From: Clostridia bacterium
GTDB lineage: Bacteria; Bacillota; DSM-12270; Thermacetogeniales; Thermacetogeniaceae
Assembly: GCA_902812435.1 (NCBI GenBank)
Contig: CADDZA010000012.1
Location: forward strand, 1 to 32,066
Direction of reading: 5' to 3'
DNA: 32,066 bases
The position numbers were made by a program, and so were the translations under genes. Positions 6,689 to 15,346 of the stretch are shown piece after piece. Numbering within the stretch: position 1 is the stretch's first letter; each line of letters begins with the position of its first letter. The notes below the pieces were generated by a model. The model was not told the origin of the DNA and ran no database searches. It saw only the letters and a list, made by a program, of their open reading frames with translations.

Positions 6689-8899
6689 ATGGCACCAAGG
6701 GTTAAAAAGGTTACCGCCAAAAATGAGAGTTTAAAATGCGAAATAACAGGTATGTTATTGCTGGCTCTGGCAGCCTTCGTCTTTATCAGTTTATTCACCC
6801 AAACCGGAATTGTCGGCAGGGCTTTTGTGCGAGTCGTGACCCTGGTCTTAGGAACCCGGGGAATTTACGCCGCCATAATTACGCTCGTTTATTTTGGGGT
6901 GATCTTATGCTGGAACCGTAAACCCCCCTCACTGAACAGGCGAGATGCCGGGGTGTTTTTGCTGCTTTTTGTAATTGTTACAATGCTTCACTTTCTAATT
7001 ATCCCTTCTTACAACATGCCCAGGAATGAGATTATCGGTTTTTTATGGAGGGCCGGGCTAAAAGGAGCAGGGGGAGGCATTGCGGGCGCTGTGTTAAGCA
7101 TGTCTGCAATTTACCTGTTTGCCCCCATCGGTACTCTTGTTCTGTTGATCACTTTATGTGTTATTGATCTTGTAATGCTGACAGGTATCCCGATACGTAA
7201 AATATTCAAGTATATCGGCACCGGATGCATAAAGGCCGGTTTCTATATAAAAACGAAACTGACGGATTTCCTCTTTATCGAGGAAGAAATCGAGCCAGAA
7301 CAAGACACAAAAAGAAACATTAGCAGGAAGGAGACATCCTCTGTTCCCGTCATTATTAATTACAACACAGAGACTGAAACGAGTGACAGCGAAGAAAGCA
7401 AGCCACAACCCGTTCAAACAGATCCATTGGAGAAAGAACAGGATCCGCCAAAAGGTTCTTCTGATACACCGCAGAGCTACAGTTTGCCTCCACTATCCCT
7501 GCTAACACGTCCCTTAAAAGTCAGAAGCAGCCGCCTGAATAAAGAGATCATAGAAAATGTGCGCATTCTTGAGGAGACCTTGGAGAGTTTCGGTGTGAAG
7601 GTATCCGTCAGCCAGGTTCACCTTGGCCCCGCAATTACAAGGTACGAAATCCAGCCGGCTCCCGGCATTAAAGTCAGTAAGATCGTCCGCCTTGCAGACG
7701 ACATCGCCCTGAGCCTGGCGGCCCCCGATGTTCGGATTGAAGCACCTATTCCCGGCAAGGCGGCTCTTGGAATTGAAGTGCCGAATAAGGAAGTGGCTAT
7801 CGTCTACCTAAGGGATATTTTGGAAAGCAACGAATTCCAAGAAGCGGCATCGAAGCTTACCGTAGCTTTAGGAAAAGACATAGCCGGAAATCCGATCATT
7901 ACTGATTTAATGAAAATGCCGCACCTTTTACTTGCAGGAGCTACCGGTTCTGGTAAAAGCGTGTGTTTAAACACGATCATCTGTAGTATTCTATTCAAGG
8001 CTACTCCTAACGAAGTCAAGTTCTTGATGATCGACCCAAAAATGGTTGAGTTGATAACTTATAATGGTATACCGCATTTAATCGCTCCTGTGGTGACTGA
8101 TCCCAAGAAGGCGGCATCGGCTTTAAAGTGGGTCGTGAACGAGATGGAAAATCGCTATGAATTGTTCGCTTCCCTGGGTGTGCGTGATATCACCCGTTAC
8201 AACTCTCAGCTGTGTTCCGGAGATCAGAAGAATTACCGACCTCTTCCTTTTATTGTCGTAGTTATAGACGAACTGGCCGACCTCATGATGATTGCTCCTG
8301 TTGAAGTAGAAGACGCCATCTGCCGGCTAGCACAGATGGCGCGTGCAGCAGGAATTCATCTGGTTGTTGCAACTCAACGGCCTTCGGTTGACGTGATCAC
8401 AGGCGTCATCAAAGCGAATATCCCTTCTAGAATCGCTTTTGCAGTTTCGTCCCAGACCGATTCCCGTACCATCCTCGACTTAAATGGAGCGGAGAAACTG
8501 CTTGGTAAAGGAGATATGCTCTTTCTCCCGGTAGGAGCAATCAAACCGATCAGGATACAGGGTGCCCTGGTTACTGAGAGCGAAGTCGAGGACATTGTTG
8601 CCTATATCGTCAAACAGGGCACACCATTATACATCTCTGAGTTTTCCGTAGAAGAAGAGGCCACACCGCAGCAGGATGATTTCGGCGATCCACTCTTTCG
8701 TGATGCAGCAAGGCTGGTGATGGAGGTGGGACACGCCTCAGTTTCCCTAATCCAACGCCGTTTCCGCGTAGGTTATTCCAGAGCAGCAAGGATTATGGAT
8801 ATTCTTGAGGAAAAGGGTGTTGTGGGCCCCTATGAGGGGGCTAAACCCAGGGGAGTATTAATGACTCCTGAACAATTTAACAGATACTATGGCAGGTAA
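6689..8899 (+). CDS. ftsK: DNA translocase FtsK/SpoIIIE
   Basis: A 736-residue membrane-anchored hexameric motor that pumps chromosomal DNA through the division or sporulation septum. It has about four N-terminal membrane segments (to residue 170), a charged linker rich in E, P and S (about 190-275), then the motor: Walker A GATGSGKS at about 417-424, Walker [12 protein letters not shown], and [11 protein letters not shown]. The C-terminal winged-helix gamma domain ([18 protein letters not shown]) reads KOPS/SRS-type sequences. The ATG at 6689 is chosen for its GAGGGGTGA site and the -10 box just upstream. Whether it serves as vegetative FtsK or sporulation SpoIIIE cannot be told from sequence; being the only copy here, it may do both. 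Confidence 0.96.
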   Translation: MAPRVKKVTAKNESLKCEITGMLLLALAAFVFISLFTQTGIVGRAFVRVVTLVLGTRGIYAAIITLVYFGVILCWNRKPPSLNRRDAGVFLLLFVIVTMLHFLIIPSYNMPRNEIIGFLWRAGLKGAGGGIAGAVLSMSAIYLFAPIGTLVLLITLCVIDLVMLTGIPIRKIFKYIGTGCIKAGFYIKTKLTDFLFIEEEIEPEQDTKRNISRKETSSVPVIINYNTETETSDSEESKPQPVQTDPLEKEQDPPKGSSDTPQSYSLPPLSLLTRPLKVRSSRLNKEIIENVRILEETLESFGVKVSVSQVHLGPAITRYEIQPAPGIKVSKIVRLADDIALSLAAPDVRIEAPIPGKAALGIEVPNKEVAIVYLRDILESNEFQEAASKLTVALGKDIAGNPIITDLMKMPHLLLAGATGSGKSVCLNTIICSILFKATPNEVKFLMIDPKMVELITYNGIPHLIAPVVTDPKKAASALKWVVNEMENRYELFASLGVRDITRYNSQLCSGDQKNYRPLPFIVVVIDELADLMMIAPVEVEDAICRLAQMARAAGIHLVVATQRPSVDVITGVIKANIPSRIAFAVSSQTDSRTILDLNGAEKLLGKGDMLFLPVGAIKPIRIQGALVTESEVEDIVAYIVKQGTPLYISEFSVEEEATPQQDDFGDPLFRDAARLVMEVGHASVSLIQRRFRVGYSRAARIMDILEEKGVVGPYEGAKPRGVLMTPEQFNRYYGR

Positions 8900-8983
8900 T
8901 TAAGCAGGATTTTATTATGATCAAAACGAACAATACTTTACGCCTTAAACTTTGTTAATGTTAAGTACAGGAAATATTCGGGC

Positions 8984-9130
8984 ATGAACAACATTACGAA
9001 AAGAGAAAAAGAAATCCTGGCCTACTTGAAAAAAGATCCCATGATCTCCCAGGACAAACTGGCAGCAAGAATGAATATCTCCCGCTCTGCTGCGGCTGTT
9101 CACATCTCAAATCTGATGAAGAAAGGATAA
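8984..9130 (+). CDS. Small orphan helix-turn-helix protein, possibly a truncated gene remnant
   Basis: A 48-residue ORF: ITKREKEILAYLKKDPMISQ, then a HTH (DKLAARMNISRSAAAVHISN) ending LMKKG before a TAA. This closely matches the N-terminal HTH found in front of PfkB-type (pseudouridine) kinases, where the text usually continues with GYILGRGY. Here it stops at exactly that point and no kinase follows in any frame. It is therefore either a remnant of a longer gene or a stand-alone mini DNA-binding protein. The ribosome binding site (AGGA, about 11 nt away) is weak. It sits between ftsK and rodZ, in a 294-bp gap otherwise without a gene. Confidence 0.5.
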   Translation: MNNITKREKEILAYLKKDPMISQDKLAARMNISRSAAAVHISNLMKKG

Positions 9131-9193
9131 TTATTATAACGAACCTTTAAATGAAGCCTGTTGTTCCATTGTTGAGTTCTTGGAGGAGCTATC

Positions 9194-9913
9194 ATGAGTA
9201 TTGGAGAAATCCTAAGGGAAGCGAGGGAAAAGAGGGGGCTCTCTTTATCCGACGTTGAAAATGAAACAAAAATCAGGTCAAAATACCTGGCCGCTTTAGA
9301 GTCGGAAGATTTTAAGGAGATACCGGGTGAGGCCTATGTTTTGGGATTCCTGCGTAACTATGCCCGCTTCCTCAATCTTGACTCAGACCAGATTGTCAAT
9401 AGCTATAAATCCCAAACAAAAACGAACGATACTGTAATTTCCCCACCATACCAAGTGGAATCAAAACCGTCACCAGAAACGGATGAAAGGTTGTTGTCCG
9501 GTGCGCCATCGAAAGGAAAGGGCTTGGGCTTCATACTTGCGGTGGTCGTAGTAGCGGGGTTAATAATATTAACCATTGTTATCGGCTTTTTAAGGGGAAA
9601 TACCTCCCGTACACCGGCTCCGGCCAATCCGTTGCAGAACCGTGCGGCTGATATGGAAACCGCACAACCCCAATTTATCAAAGTTGAACTCATTGCAACA
9701 GAAAAATGCTGGGTTCGGGTTACAGGAGATGGTGTGGAAAAGTTTGCCGGAATGCTTTACCCGGGAATGACCCAAAAGTATCAGGCAAAAGATTCTATTA
9801 CCTTAAGACTCGGCAATGCCGGGGGGATACAGGTCATATACAACGGTAAGAAGTTGCCTCCATTGGGTCAACATGGCGAAGTTGTCGATAAAGAATTCCG
9901 CAAATCTGGATAG
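9194..9913 (+). CDS. rodZ: RodZ-family helix-turn-helix membrane protein
   Basis: A 239-residue protein with a cytoplasmic HTH (residues about 3-70, starting SIGEILREAREKRGLSLSDV), a polar linker, one transmembrane helix (about 112-133, FILAVVVVAGLIILTIVIGF) and an outside DUF4115-type beta domain (about 155-235). RodZ proteins link MreB filaments to the envelope and affect cell shape. The ATG follows TTGGAGGAG at an ideal distance. It lies between ftsK and rimO, as ymfM does in related genomes, and probably shares a transcript with rimO (13-nt gap). The outside domain lacks any enzyme motif. Confidence 0.9.
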   Translation: MSIGEILREAREKRGLSLSDVENETKIRSKYLAALESEDFKEIPGEAYVLGFLRNYARFLNLDSDQIVNSYKSQTKTNDTVISPPYQVESKPSPETDERLLSGAPSKGKGLGFILAVVVVAGLIILTIVIGFLRGNTSRTPAPANPLQNRAADMETAQPQFIKVELIATEKCWVRVTGDGVEKFAGMLYPGMTQKYQAKDSITLRLGNAGGIQVIYNGKKLPPLGQHGEVVDKEFRKSG

Positions 9914-9926
9914 AAAGGTATACAGC

Positions 9927-11231
9927 ATGAAGCTTGTTGGTATGGTCAGTTTAGGCTGCCCTAAAAACCTTGTTGATAGCGAAAACGTCCTGGGTCTCTT
10001 AGCATCAAAGGGATACGTCATAACATCCTCCCTTGAGGAAGCTGAAATTATCATCATTAATACCTGTGGCTTTATTAGACCGGCTGTTCAGGAGGCGCTT
10101 GATGAGATCTTACAGTGCGTCGAGCTGAAAAAGAATGGTAAATGCCGGCACCTTATTGTGATGGGTTGTTTAACGCAGCGCTACGGCGTTGCTGAATTAA
10201 CAGAAAAAATCCCTGAAGTCGACCTGTGGTTAGGAGTCAATACCCCCCATAAAGTGCTTGACTACCTTTATAAAGCCTATCATCAAGAAAAAATAGGCAA
10301 AGCGCCTGATGATTCCCCAAGGCTTTTGACTACTCCACCGTTTACAGCCTACCTTAAAATAGCAGAGGGGTGTTCCCATTCCTGTGCCTACTGTCTTATA
10401 CCGAGTTTGAGAGGGCGCCTCAAAAGCAGGCCGCTTGGCGAGATCTGGCACGAGGCCTCCACACTGGTTGCTAACGGTGTGAAAGAGCTTGTACTGGTAG
10501 CACAGGATACCGGAGCCTATGGGAAAGACCTTTCGGGCAACCCTTCCCTTGCGGTTGTCTTGAAAGAGTTGGCCAGGATTCCCGATCTGCAATGGATCAG
10601 GATACTTTATTTAAACCCATCATCTATTACTCCGGAATTGGTTGATACAATTCAGCACGAACCTAAAATCTGCCGTTACCTCGATATTCCTATGCAGCAC
10701 GCCAGCAGCAAAGTACTCAGGAAAATGGGGAGAAAAGGAGACGCTGGTGAATATCTTAAACTAATCGATTCCCTCCGGTCACGAATACCCGGTCTGGTGT
10801 TAAGAACGACACTGATGACGGGTTTTCCCGGAGAAGACGAACAGGCTTTTCAAGAACTCCTTGAATTCGTTAAAAAGGCCCAGTTCGATAGACTGGGAGT
10901 TTTCCCATACTATCACGAGGAAGGTACGCGGTCATACCGAGAAAAGGAAACTGTGTCATTCTTTGAGAAAAGGAGAAGGCGCAGGGAAATTTTGAAGCTG
11001 CAACGCTCGATCTCCCGAAGAAAAAATGAGGCAGCATTGGGAAAAAATCTCCGCGTTCTAATTGAAAAGAAGCTGGGTGAAAACGTGTATACCGGCAGGA
11101 GTTACAGGGAAGCTCCCGACATTGACCCCAAAATCATTGTTAGGGGTGAGGATCTTCGTCCCGGGAATTTTATGAACGTGACTATCAGGCAGGCATATAC
11201 CTTTGATCTGACAGGTACCATAGATCGTTAG
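9927..11231 (+). CDS. rimO: Ribosomal protein S12 methylthiotransferase RimO
   Basis: A 434-residue radical-SAM enzyme that methylthiolates an Asp of ribosomal protein S12. It has an N-terminal UPF0004 domain with cluster cysteines in SLGCPKN, NTCGF and VMGCL, the radical-SAM CxxxCxxC motif at Cys149/153/156 (EGCSHSCAYC) followed by the RimO-type LIPSLRGRLKSRP, and a C-terminal TRAM domain. The ATG at 9927 is chosen because MKLVGMVSLGCPKN is the family N-terminus; earlier in-frame codons overlap rodZ. The ribosome binding site GAAAGG is modest, consistent with coupling to rodZ translation. Confidence 0.95.
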   Translation: MKLVGMVSLGCPKNLVDSENVLGLLASKGYVITSSLEEAEIIIINTCGFIRPAVQEALDEILQCVELKKNGKCRHLIVMGCLTQRYGVAELTEKIPEVDLWLGVNTPHKVLDYLYKAYHQEKIGKAPDDSPRLLTTPPFTAYLKIAEGCSHSCAYCLIPSLRGRLKSRPLGEIWHEASTLVANGVKELVLVAQDTGAYGKDLSGNPSLAVVLKELARIPDLQWIRILYLNPSSITPELVDTIQHEPKICRYLDIPMQHASSKVLRKMGRKGDAGEYLKLIDSLRSRIPGLVLRTTLMTGFPGEDEQAFQELLEFVKKAQFDRLGVFPYYHEEGTRSYREKETVSFFEKRRRRREILKLQRSISRRKNEAALGKNLRVLIEKKLGENVYTGRSYREAPDIDPKIIVRGEDLRPGNFMNVTIRQAYTFDLTGTIDR

Positions 11232-11294
11232 GTCAAAAAAGCCCCCTTCTACTGTTGTTTCCAATGCTTTCATATCAGAAAGAGAGCCAAGCTG

Positions 11295-11303
11295 TGGTAT
11301 AAT
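11295..11303 (+). promoter_or_regulatory. Extended -10 promoter before the ORF185/FtsH-like unit
   Basis: TGG directly followed by TATAAT (11298-11303) forms an extended -10 element 27 bp before the ATG at 11330; no consensus -35 box is seen. It would start a short leader carrying GAAGGAGGGGG. Confidence 0.55.
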
Positions 11304-11329
11304 TTTGGGCATGGAGAAGGAGGGGGCGT

Positions 11330-11887
11330 ATGCCTGTGCGGCAACTAAATATCACCACGGTAGTAATTGCGCTGATCATCAGCCTGGGATTAATGCTGGG
11401 TGGTCAGTATTTATATGAGAAGTATTATGTAAAAGAAAGCGTTAAAGAAAAGATCGCTAGTGTTATTAAAGTCGATGAATTGAGAATCGCCAAACAAGAA
11501 CAACCTCCTACAGTATACATCCGGACATCGCAGATTGACGATCTCCAGACGGTTTACCAAAAAGTAGAAAAAATAGTTCGCCAAGAGTTGGGAACCGATT
11601 ATCGGGTTGTTTTCCTTGATCGGCGCACGCCCAAACTAACAGAGATTTACGAAAACAGCCAGTTTGCCATTCAAGAAGCAATTGCTACGGGCAGTTTTCA
11701 AAAAATGCATCAGGCGGTTCAAAATCTTGCAGAAGCGAATCACGTGGATTATCGGGTGACTGTTGATTCATTCAATATCTATCTCCAGTTGCGAGACGGG
11801 CAAGGTTATCTCTACGAAGTAATCCAGCGCTCGCCCCAGTTAGCGGATAATGAAAAGAACTACGGTCAGGGAGGTGGAGGAATTTGA
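11330..11887 (+). CDS. Single-pass membrane protein of unknown function, partner of the FtsH-like protease
   Basis: A 185-residue protein not recognised as a named family. It has one N-terminal membrane anchor (residues about 8-27, TTVVIALIISLGLMLGGQYL) and an outside domain of about 150 residues with predicted alpha/beta character (VYIRTSQIDDLQ, DYRVVFLDRR, VDYRVTVDSFNIYLQLRDG), ending in a glycine run. No enzyme motif is visible. The ATG follows a very strong GGAGGGGG site. Its stop overlaps the start of the FtsH-like gene by 4 nt and carries that gene's ribosome binding site, so the two are almost certainly co-translated. It may supply the extracytoplasmic domain that the protease lacks; this is inference. 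Confidence 0.85.
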   Translation: MPVRQLNITTVVIALIISLGLMLGGQYLYEKYYVKESVKEKIASVIKVDELRIAKQEQPPTVYIRTSQIDDLQTVYQKVEKIVRQELGTDYRVVFLDRRTPKLTEIYENSQFAIQEAIATGSFQKMHQAVQNLAEANHVDYRVTVDSFNIYLQLRDGQGYLYEVIQRSPQLADNEKNYGQGGGGI

Positions 11888-13374
11888 TTAAAGAAGTTTT
11901 CTTGGGAACATCCATAGCAGCGTTGATCTTTCTCGTGATACTCGGATATAATGTCCTGCCGCTTCTTTTAATGGGAGGTCTGGGTTTCTTCCTCTATATC
12001 CTGATCGATAAGAAAGGTCTGCCGGGAAGTTCTGCCAATTTTTCAGGATACGTTCAGCAGGTGAACTTCACTTTTGACGACGTTGGTGGACAGGCTTCTG
12101 CCAAACAGGAACTTAAGGAGGCCCTGGATTTTGTCTTGCATGCCAAGCAGATAGCGGAAATGGGAATCCGGCCTCTGAAAGGTATTCTGCTGACCGGACC
12201 ACCGGGGACCGGAAAAACCTTGCTGGCCAAGGCGGCTGCTGCGTATACCCATTCTTTGTTTTTAGCTACTTCGGGAAGCGAGTTCATTGAGGTTTACGCC
12301 GGTGTAGGGGCGCAGCGTGTGAGACAGCTTTTCAAGACGGCAAAGGAACGCGCTGTGCGTGAAAAAAAGAACGGTGCGATCATCTTTATTGATGAGATAG
12401 ACGTTTTAGGAAATCGTAGAGGAAGCAATACTGGACACCTTGAATACGACCAGACCTTAAACCAGTTACTCGTTGAAATGGACGGGCTGCGCAGTGATGA
12501 CCGGGTCAAAATTCTCGTTATCGGCGCAACTAACAGGGATGATATGCTGGATCCGGCGCTGCTTCGACCGGGGCGTTTCGATCGCCTGGTCCGTGTCGAT
12601 TTGCCCGATAAAGCCGGCCGGCACCAGATTCTCAAGCTGCACTGCCGAAACAAGCCTCTGGCTGATGACGTGGATCTCGAAAAGATTGCCCAGGAAACCT
12701 TCGGTTTCTCAGGTGCGCACCTTGAGAGCGTAACCAATGAAGCAGCTATTCTGGCATTAAGAGAAGAGTCACCTTATATCCATCAACGGCATTTTAAAGA
12801 AGCAGTTGACAAGGTGATGATGGGTGAGAAACTTGATCGCAAGCCAAGCAAAGATGAACTTTACCGGATTGCCGTGCATGAAACGGGACACGCCATTGTG
12901 AGCGAAGTACTGCGACCCGGTTCCGTTTCCCACATCACGGTTACCACGCGGGGGAAGGCCCTGGGATATATGCGTCAGATCCCTGAAGACGATCTCTATT
13001 TGTATACGAGGGATTACCTGGAAAAGCAAATTCAGGTGTTTCTTGCAGGAGCTGGAGCCGAGAACATCTTATTGGGCTCCCAAAGCACAGGTTCCTCAAG
13101 CGATTTTCAGCAGGCTGTACAATTGGCCAGGCAAATCGTCACGGCTGGACTTTCTCCTCTGGGAGTTATATGGGAAGAAGGGTTATCAAAGGACGTATTG
13201 CATGATACTATCCAAGAGATCATCCGCCAGCAGGAAAAAGCTGTTGAGGAGGTACTCATGGTCCACCTGGACGTTCTCCGAGAAGTTGCCCAGGTATTGC
13301 TGGAGGAGGAGTACATTGGAGGAAACGCCCTGCGCGTGCGCTTGGGCCAGGAGAACGAGCAGGTACTAAATTAA
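11884..13374 (+). CDS. FtsH-like AAA+ zinc metalloprotease (M41) without extracytoplasmic domain
   Basis: A 496-residue relative of FtsH. It opens with a tight membrane hairpin (about 5-22 and 25-42), then the AAA+ domain with Walker A GPPGTGKT at 105-112, Walker B IIFIDEID, and RPGRFDR with arginine fingers. An M41 protease domain follows with zinc motif HETGH at 332-336 and a probable third ligand Asp407 (GSSSDFQQA). Classical FtsH is 600-650 residues and has about 70 residues outside the membrane between its two helices; here that domain is missing. All catalytic residues are kept, so it should be active. The TTG start follows GGAGGTGGAGGAAT inside the partner gene. It is probably a specialised second FtsH; the main copy is not in this window. 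Confidence 0.9.
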   Translation: MIKEVFLGTSIAALIFLVILGYNVLPLLLMGGLGFFLYILIDKKGLPGSSANFSGYVQQVNFTFDDVGGQASAKQELKEALDFVLHAKQIAEMGIRPLKGILLTGPPGTGKTLLAKAAAAYTHSLFLATSGSEFIEVYAGVGAQRVRQLFKTAKERAVREKKNGAIIFIDEIDVLGNRRGSNTGHLEYDQTLNQLLVEMDGLRSDDRVKILVIGATNRDDMLDPALLRPGRFDRLVRVDLPDKAGRHQILKLHCRNKPLADDVDLEKIAQETFGFSGAHLESVTNEAAILALREESPYIHQRHFKEAVDKVMMGEKLDRKPSKDELYRIAVHETGHAIVSEVLRPGSVSHITVTTRGKALGYMRQIPEDDLYLYTRDYLEKQIQVFLAGAGAENILLGSQSTGSSSDFQQAVQLARQIVTAGLSPLGVIWEEGLSKDVLHDTIQEIIRQQEKAVEEVLMVHLDVLREVAQVLLEEEYIGGNALRVRLGQENEQVLN

Positions 13375-13397
13375 ACTGTTACAAGGACCGGATCATT

Positions 13398-14645
13398 ATG
13401 ACAAGGGTTGAGATTATTGCAACTGGAAACGAATTACTAAGGGGGGCTGTTGAGAACACCACAACCCCCTTTCTTGTCAATCAGGTGCTGAGTTGGGGCT
13501 ATGAAATCATCAGACTGACTACAGTACGTGACAAGCTGGAAGAGATTAAGGGTGCCATCTGCGACGCCCTGACGAGGGCGGACCTGATTATTGTGACAGG
13601 GGGGTTAGGGCCTACGCCGGATGACCTGACAAGGGATGCCATTGCCGAGTCAATTCAGATGCCTCTCGAATTTCGCAACGAACTCTGGGAAGAAATACAG
13701 TCCTTCTTTAAAAAGCGGGGGAGGGAAACACCTCCTTCCAATATCAACCAGGCCTATCTGCCTTACGGGGCCCTGGCAGTCCCGAATGCCCTGGGGACCG
13801 CCGCAGGTATAATTGTCACTCATAATTCCAAAATAATCGTCGCTCTGCCCGGCCCTCCTGAAGAGCTCCGGCAAATGTTCTTAAATGAGGTAAAGTCTTT
13901 CCTCCTGCGCAATTTCCCTCCGCAAATTACACATTTAACACGCTGCTTCAAGGTATGTGGTATTGGAGAAACAGTAGTATTGCAGAGATTAAAAGATGTT
14001 TTAGATGCAGCCCGGAACACCTCGGCAAAATTCAGCTATCTACCTCGCGGCGGTGAGGTCCATATTATTCTTCAGGTCGCTGCAAATGAACCGCAAACCT
14101 TTTCAGATCTAGAAGCAAGAATACGCCTTGCCCTCGGAGAGGACCTGTATGGAACAGATGAAGAAACACTTCCGGGCAAAGTTGGTGAACTTTTACGCAG
14201 CATTAATTTCACACTCGGTGTTGCCGAATCATGCACAGGGGGCCTCATCTTAAATTATCTCACCAATATTCCCGGGAGTTCCGACTATCTGCGTGGAGGA
14301 ATTGTTGCCTATCATAATGAAATAAAAAAAAGGCAGCTCGGTGTAAATCCGGAGACCCTGGCGGTGTTCAGCGAGGTGAGTCCTAATACTGCAATGGAAA
14401 TGGCTGCAGGTGTAAGAAGAGCTTTAGGCACCGACATTGGCCTTGCCACTACCGGATTCGCAGGGCCCGCTGGCGGACTTCCCGATGCTCCTGTCGGGAC
14501 CGTTTATGTAGGGCTGGCCACACCTCGGGAAACCTTTTTCTCAAAACTGTTTTATCCGGGGTTGGGCAGGATAACAATAAAATCAATGGCCGCAAAGGCG
14601 GCTTTGGATCTGCTGCGCCGCTATTTAATCAGGCTAAGGGGATGA
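13398..14645 (+). CDS. cinA: CinA-like competence/damage-inducible protein
   Basis: A 415-residue two-domain CinA. The N-terminal MoCF-like domain (RVEIIATGNELLRG, VTGGLGPTPDDLTRDA, PGPPEELRQMF), called COG1058, has ADP-ribose or NAD-derived pyrophosphatase activity in relatives. The C-terminal PncC-type nicotinamide-nucleotide amidase domain shows AESCTGG and TGFAGPAGG. Together they recycle pyridine nucleotides; in several Gram-positives cinA precedes recA and is expressed in competence. Here thpR and a separate recA promoter intervene. The ATG has only a weak AAGGA site about 11 nt away. Length is as usual for the family. Confidence 0.94.
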   Translation: MTRVEIIATGNELLRGAVENTTTPFLVNQVLSWGYEIIRLTTVRDKLEEIKGAICDALTRADLIIVTGGLGPTPDDLTRDAIAESIQMPLEFRNELWEEIQSFFKKRGRETPPSNINQAYLPYGALAVPNALGTAAGIIVTHNSKIIVALPGPPEELRQMFLNEVKSFLLRNFPPQITHLTRCFKVCGIGETVVLQRLKDVLDAARNTSAKFSYLPRGGEVHIILQVAANEPQTFSDLEARIRLALGEDLYGTDEETLPGKVGELLRSINFTLGVAESCTGGLILNYLTNIPGSSDYLRGGIVAYHNEIKKRQLGVNPETLAVFSEVSPNTAMEMAAGVRRALGTDIGLATTGFAGPAGGLPDAPVGTVYVGLATPRETFFSKLFYPGLGRITIKSMAAKAALDLLRRYLIRLRG

Positions 14646-14649
14646 TTGC

Positions 14650-15258
14650 TTGCTCGATTCCTTCGGTCAGAAAAAGACCCGTTCATTTCTTGCGATTCTT
14701 CTACCTGATGCTGTGAAAAAAACGATTCATCAGGTTACTTCTCCTTTTCGACTATTACCCTTGGATGTAAAATGGGTGGAAGAAAGGAATTATCACCTTA
14801 CGTTGAAATTTTTTGGCCCTATCACAGCAAATGAAATTCAGCGGCTGCACCATACTTTGAATCAGTTAACCACTCACGTAGAGCAGTTTATATTGAGCTA
14901 CGGGGGTTTCGGGGTATTTCCTAATCTTATGCGGCCACGGGTAGTTTGGCTGGGGCTGGACGGTGAAGTTGAGAGCCTAAATCGGCTTTACACAAAAATT
15001 GAGGAAAAGCTCTTCGCAGCGGGTTTTCCAAGAGAAGAAAAAAAGTTTCGGCCGCACCTTACCTTAGGCAGGTTTCGTTCCAATGTAAACATCGACCTGT
15101 TCATCAAATTTGTAAAAGAGAACCCGGTTCCCGATCACATTGGGAATTTTGATGTAGTCGAACTTCATCTCATGGAAAGCAAACTTACACCAGCCGGACC
15201 ACACTATACCTCTCTAGCGGCATACCCCCTCCGCAAAAAATCTCCCGCCAGGGAGTAA
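14650..15258 (+). CDS. thpR: RNA 2',3'-cyclic phosphodiesterase (2H family)
   Basis: A 202-residue 2H phosphoesterase. The two catalytic HxTL motifs are HLTLKFFG at His49 and HLTLGRF at His136, the expected arrangement for ThpR (formerly 2'-5' RNA ligase), which hydrolyses 2',3'-cyclic phosphate ends of RNA to 2'-phosphates. The start is TTG, with AAGGGG about 8 nt upstream inside the end of cinA (4-nt gap), so it is co-transcribed with cinA. The residues RSFLAILLPD near the start match the family's first beta strand. No membrane segment is seen. Confidence 0.92.
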   Translation: MLDSFGQKKTRSFLAILLPDAVKKTIHQVTSPFRLLPLDVKWVEERNYHLTLKFFGPITANEIQRLHHTLNQLTTHVEQFILSYGGFGVFPNLMRPRVVWLGLDGEVESLNRLYTKIEEKLFAAGFPREEKKFRPHLTLGRFRSNVNIDLFIKFVKENPVPDHIGNFDVVELHLMESKLTPAGPHYTSLAAYPLRKKSPARE

Positions 15259-15275
15259 TATAATGTCTTTGTCAA

Positions 15276-15304
15276 TTGACAAGCCTTACCATCTAACATA
15301 TAAT
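15276..15304 (+). promoter_or_regulatory. recA: Perfect consensus sigma-A promoter of recA
   Basis: TTGACA (15276-15281), exactly 17 nt, TATAAT (15299-15304). Both boxes match consensus at 6 of 6. Such a strong promoter needs a repressor to keep recA low, which fits the LexA box just downstream. Confidence 0.88.
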
Positions 15305-15315
15305 TAATGAGAAAC

Positions 15316-15329
15316 CGAACGCTTGTTTT
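15316..15329 (+). promoter_or_regulatory. LexA (DinR-type) operator at recA
   Basis: The 14-mer CGAACgcttGTTTt matches the Gram-positive SOS box CGAACRNRYGTTYG except at two positions. It lies about 11 bp past the -10 box, overlapping early transcribed bases, where bound LexA would block initiation or clearance. Confidence 0.75.
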
Positions 15330-15346
15330 GGGAGGGGAGACAAAAT

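Noticed and set aside
11241-11326. A hairpin masking the ribosome binding site of the gene at 11330
   Set aside because: The C-rich arm (11241-11250) lies upstream of the extended -10 box, so it would not be in the main transcript, and the pairing with the G-rich site is interrupted.
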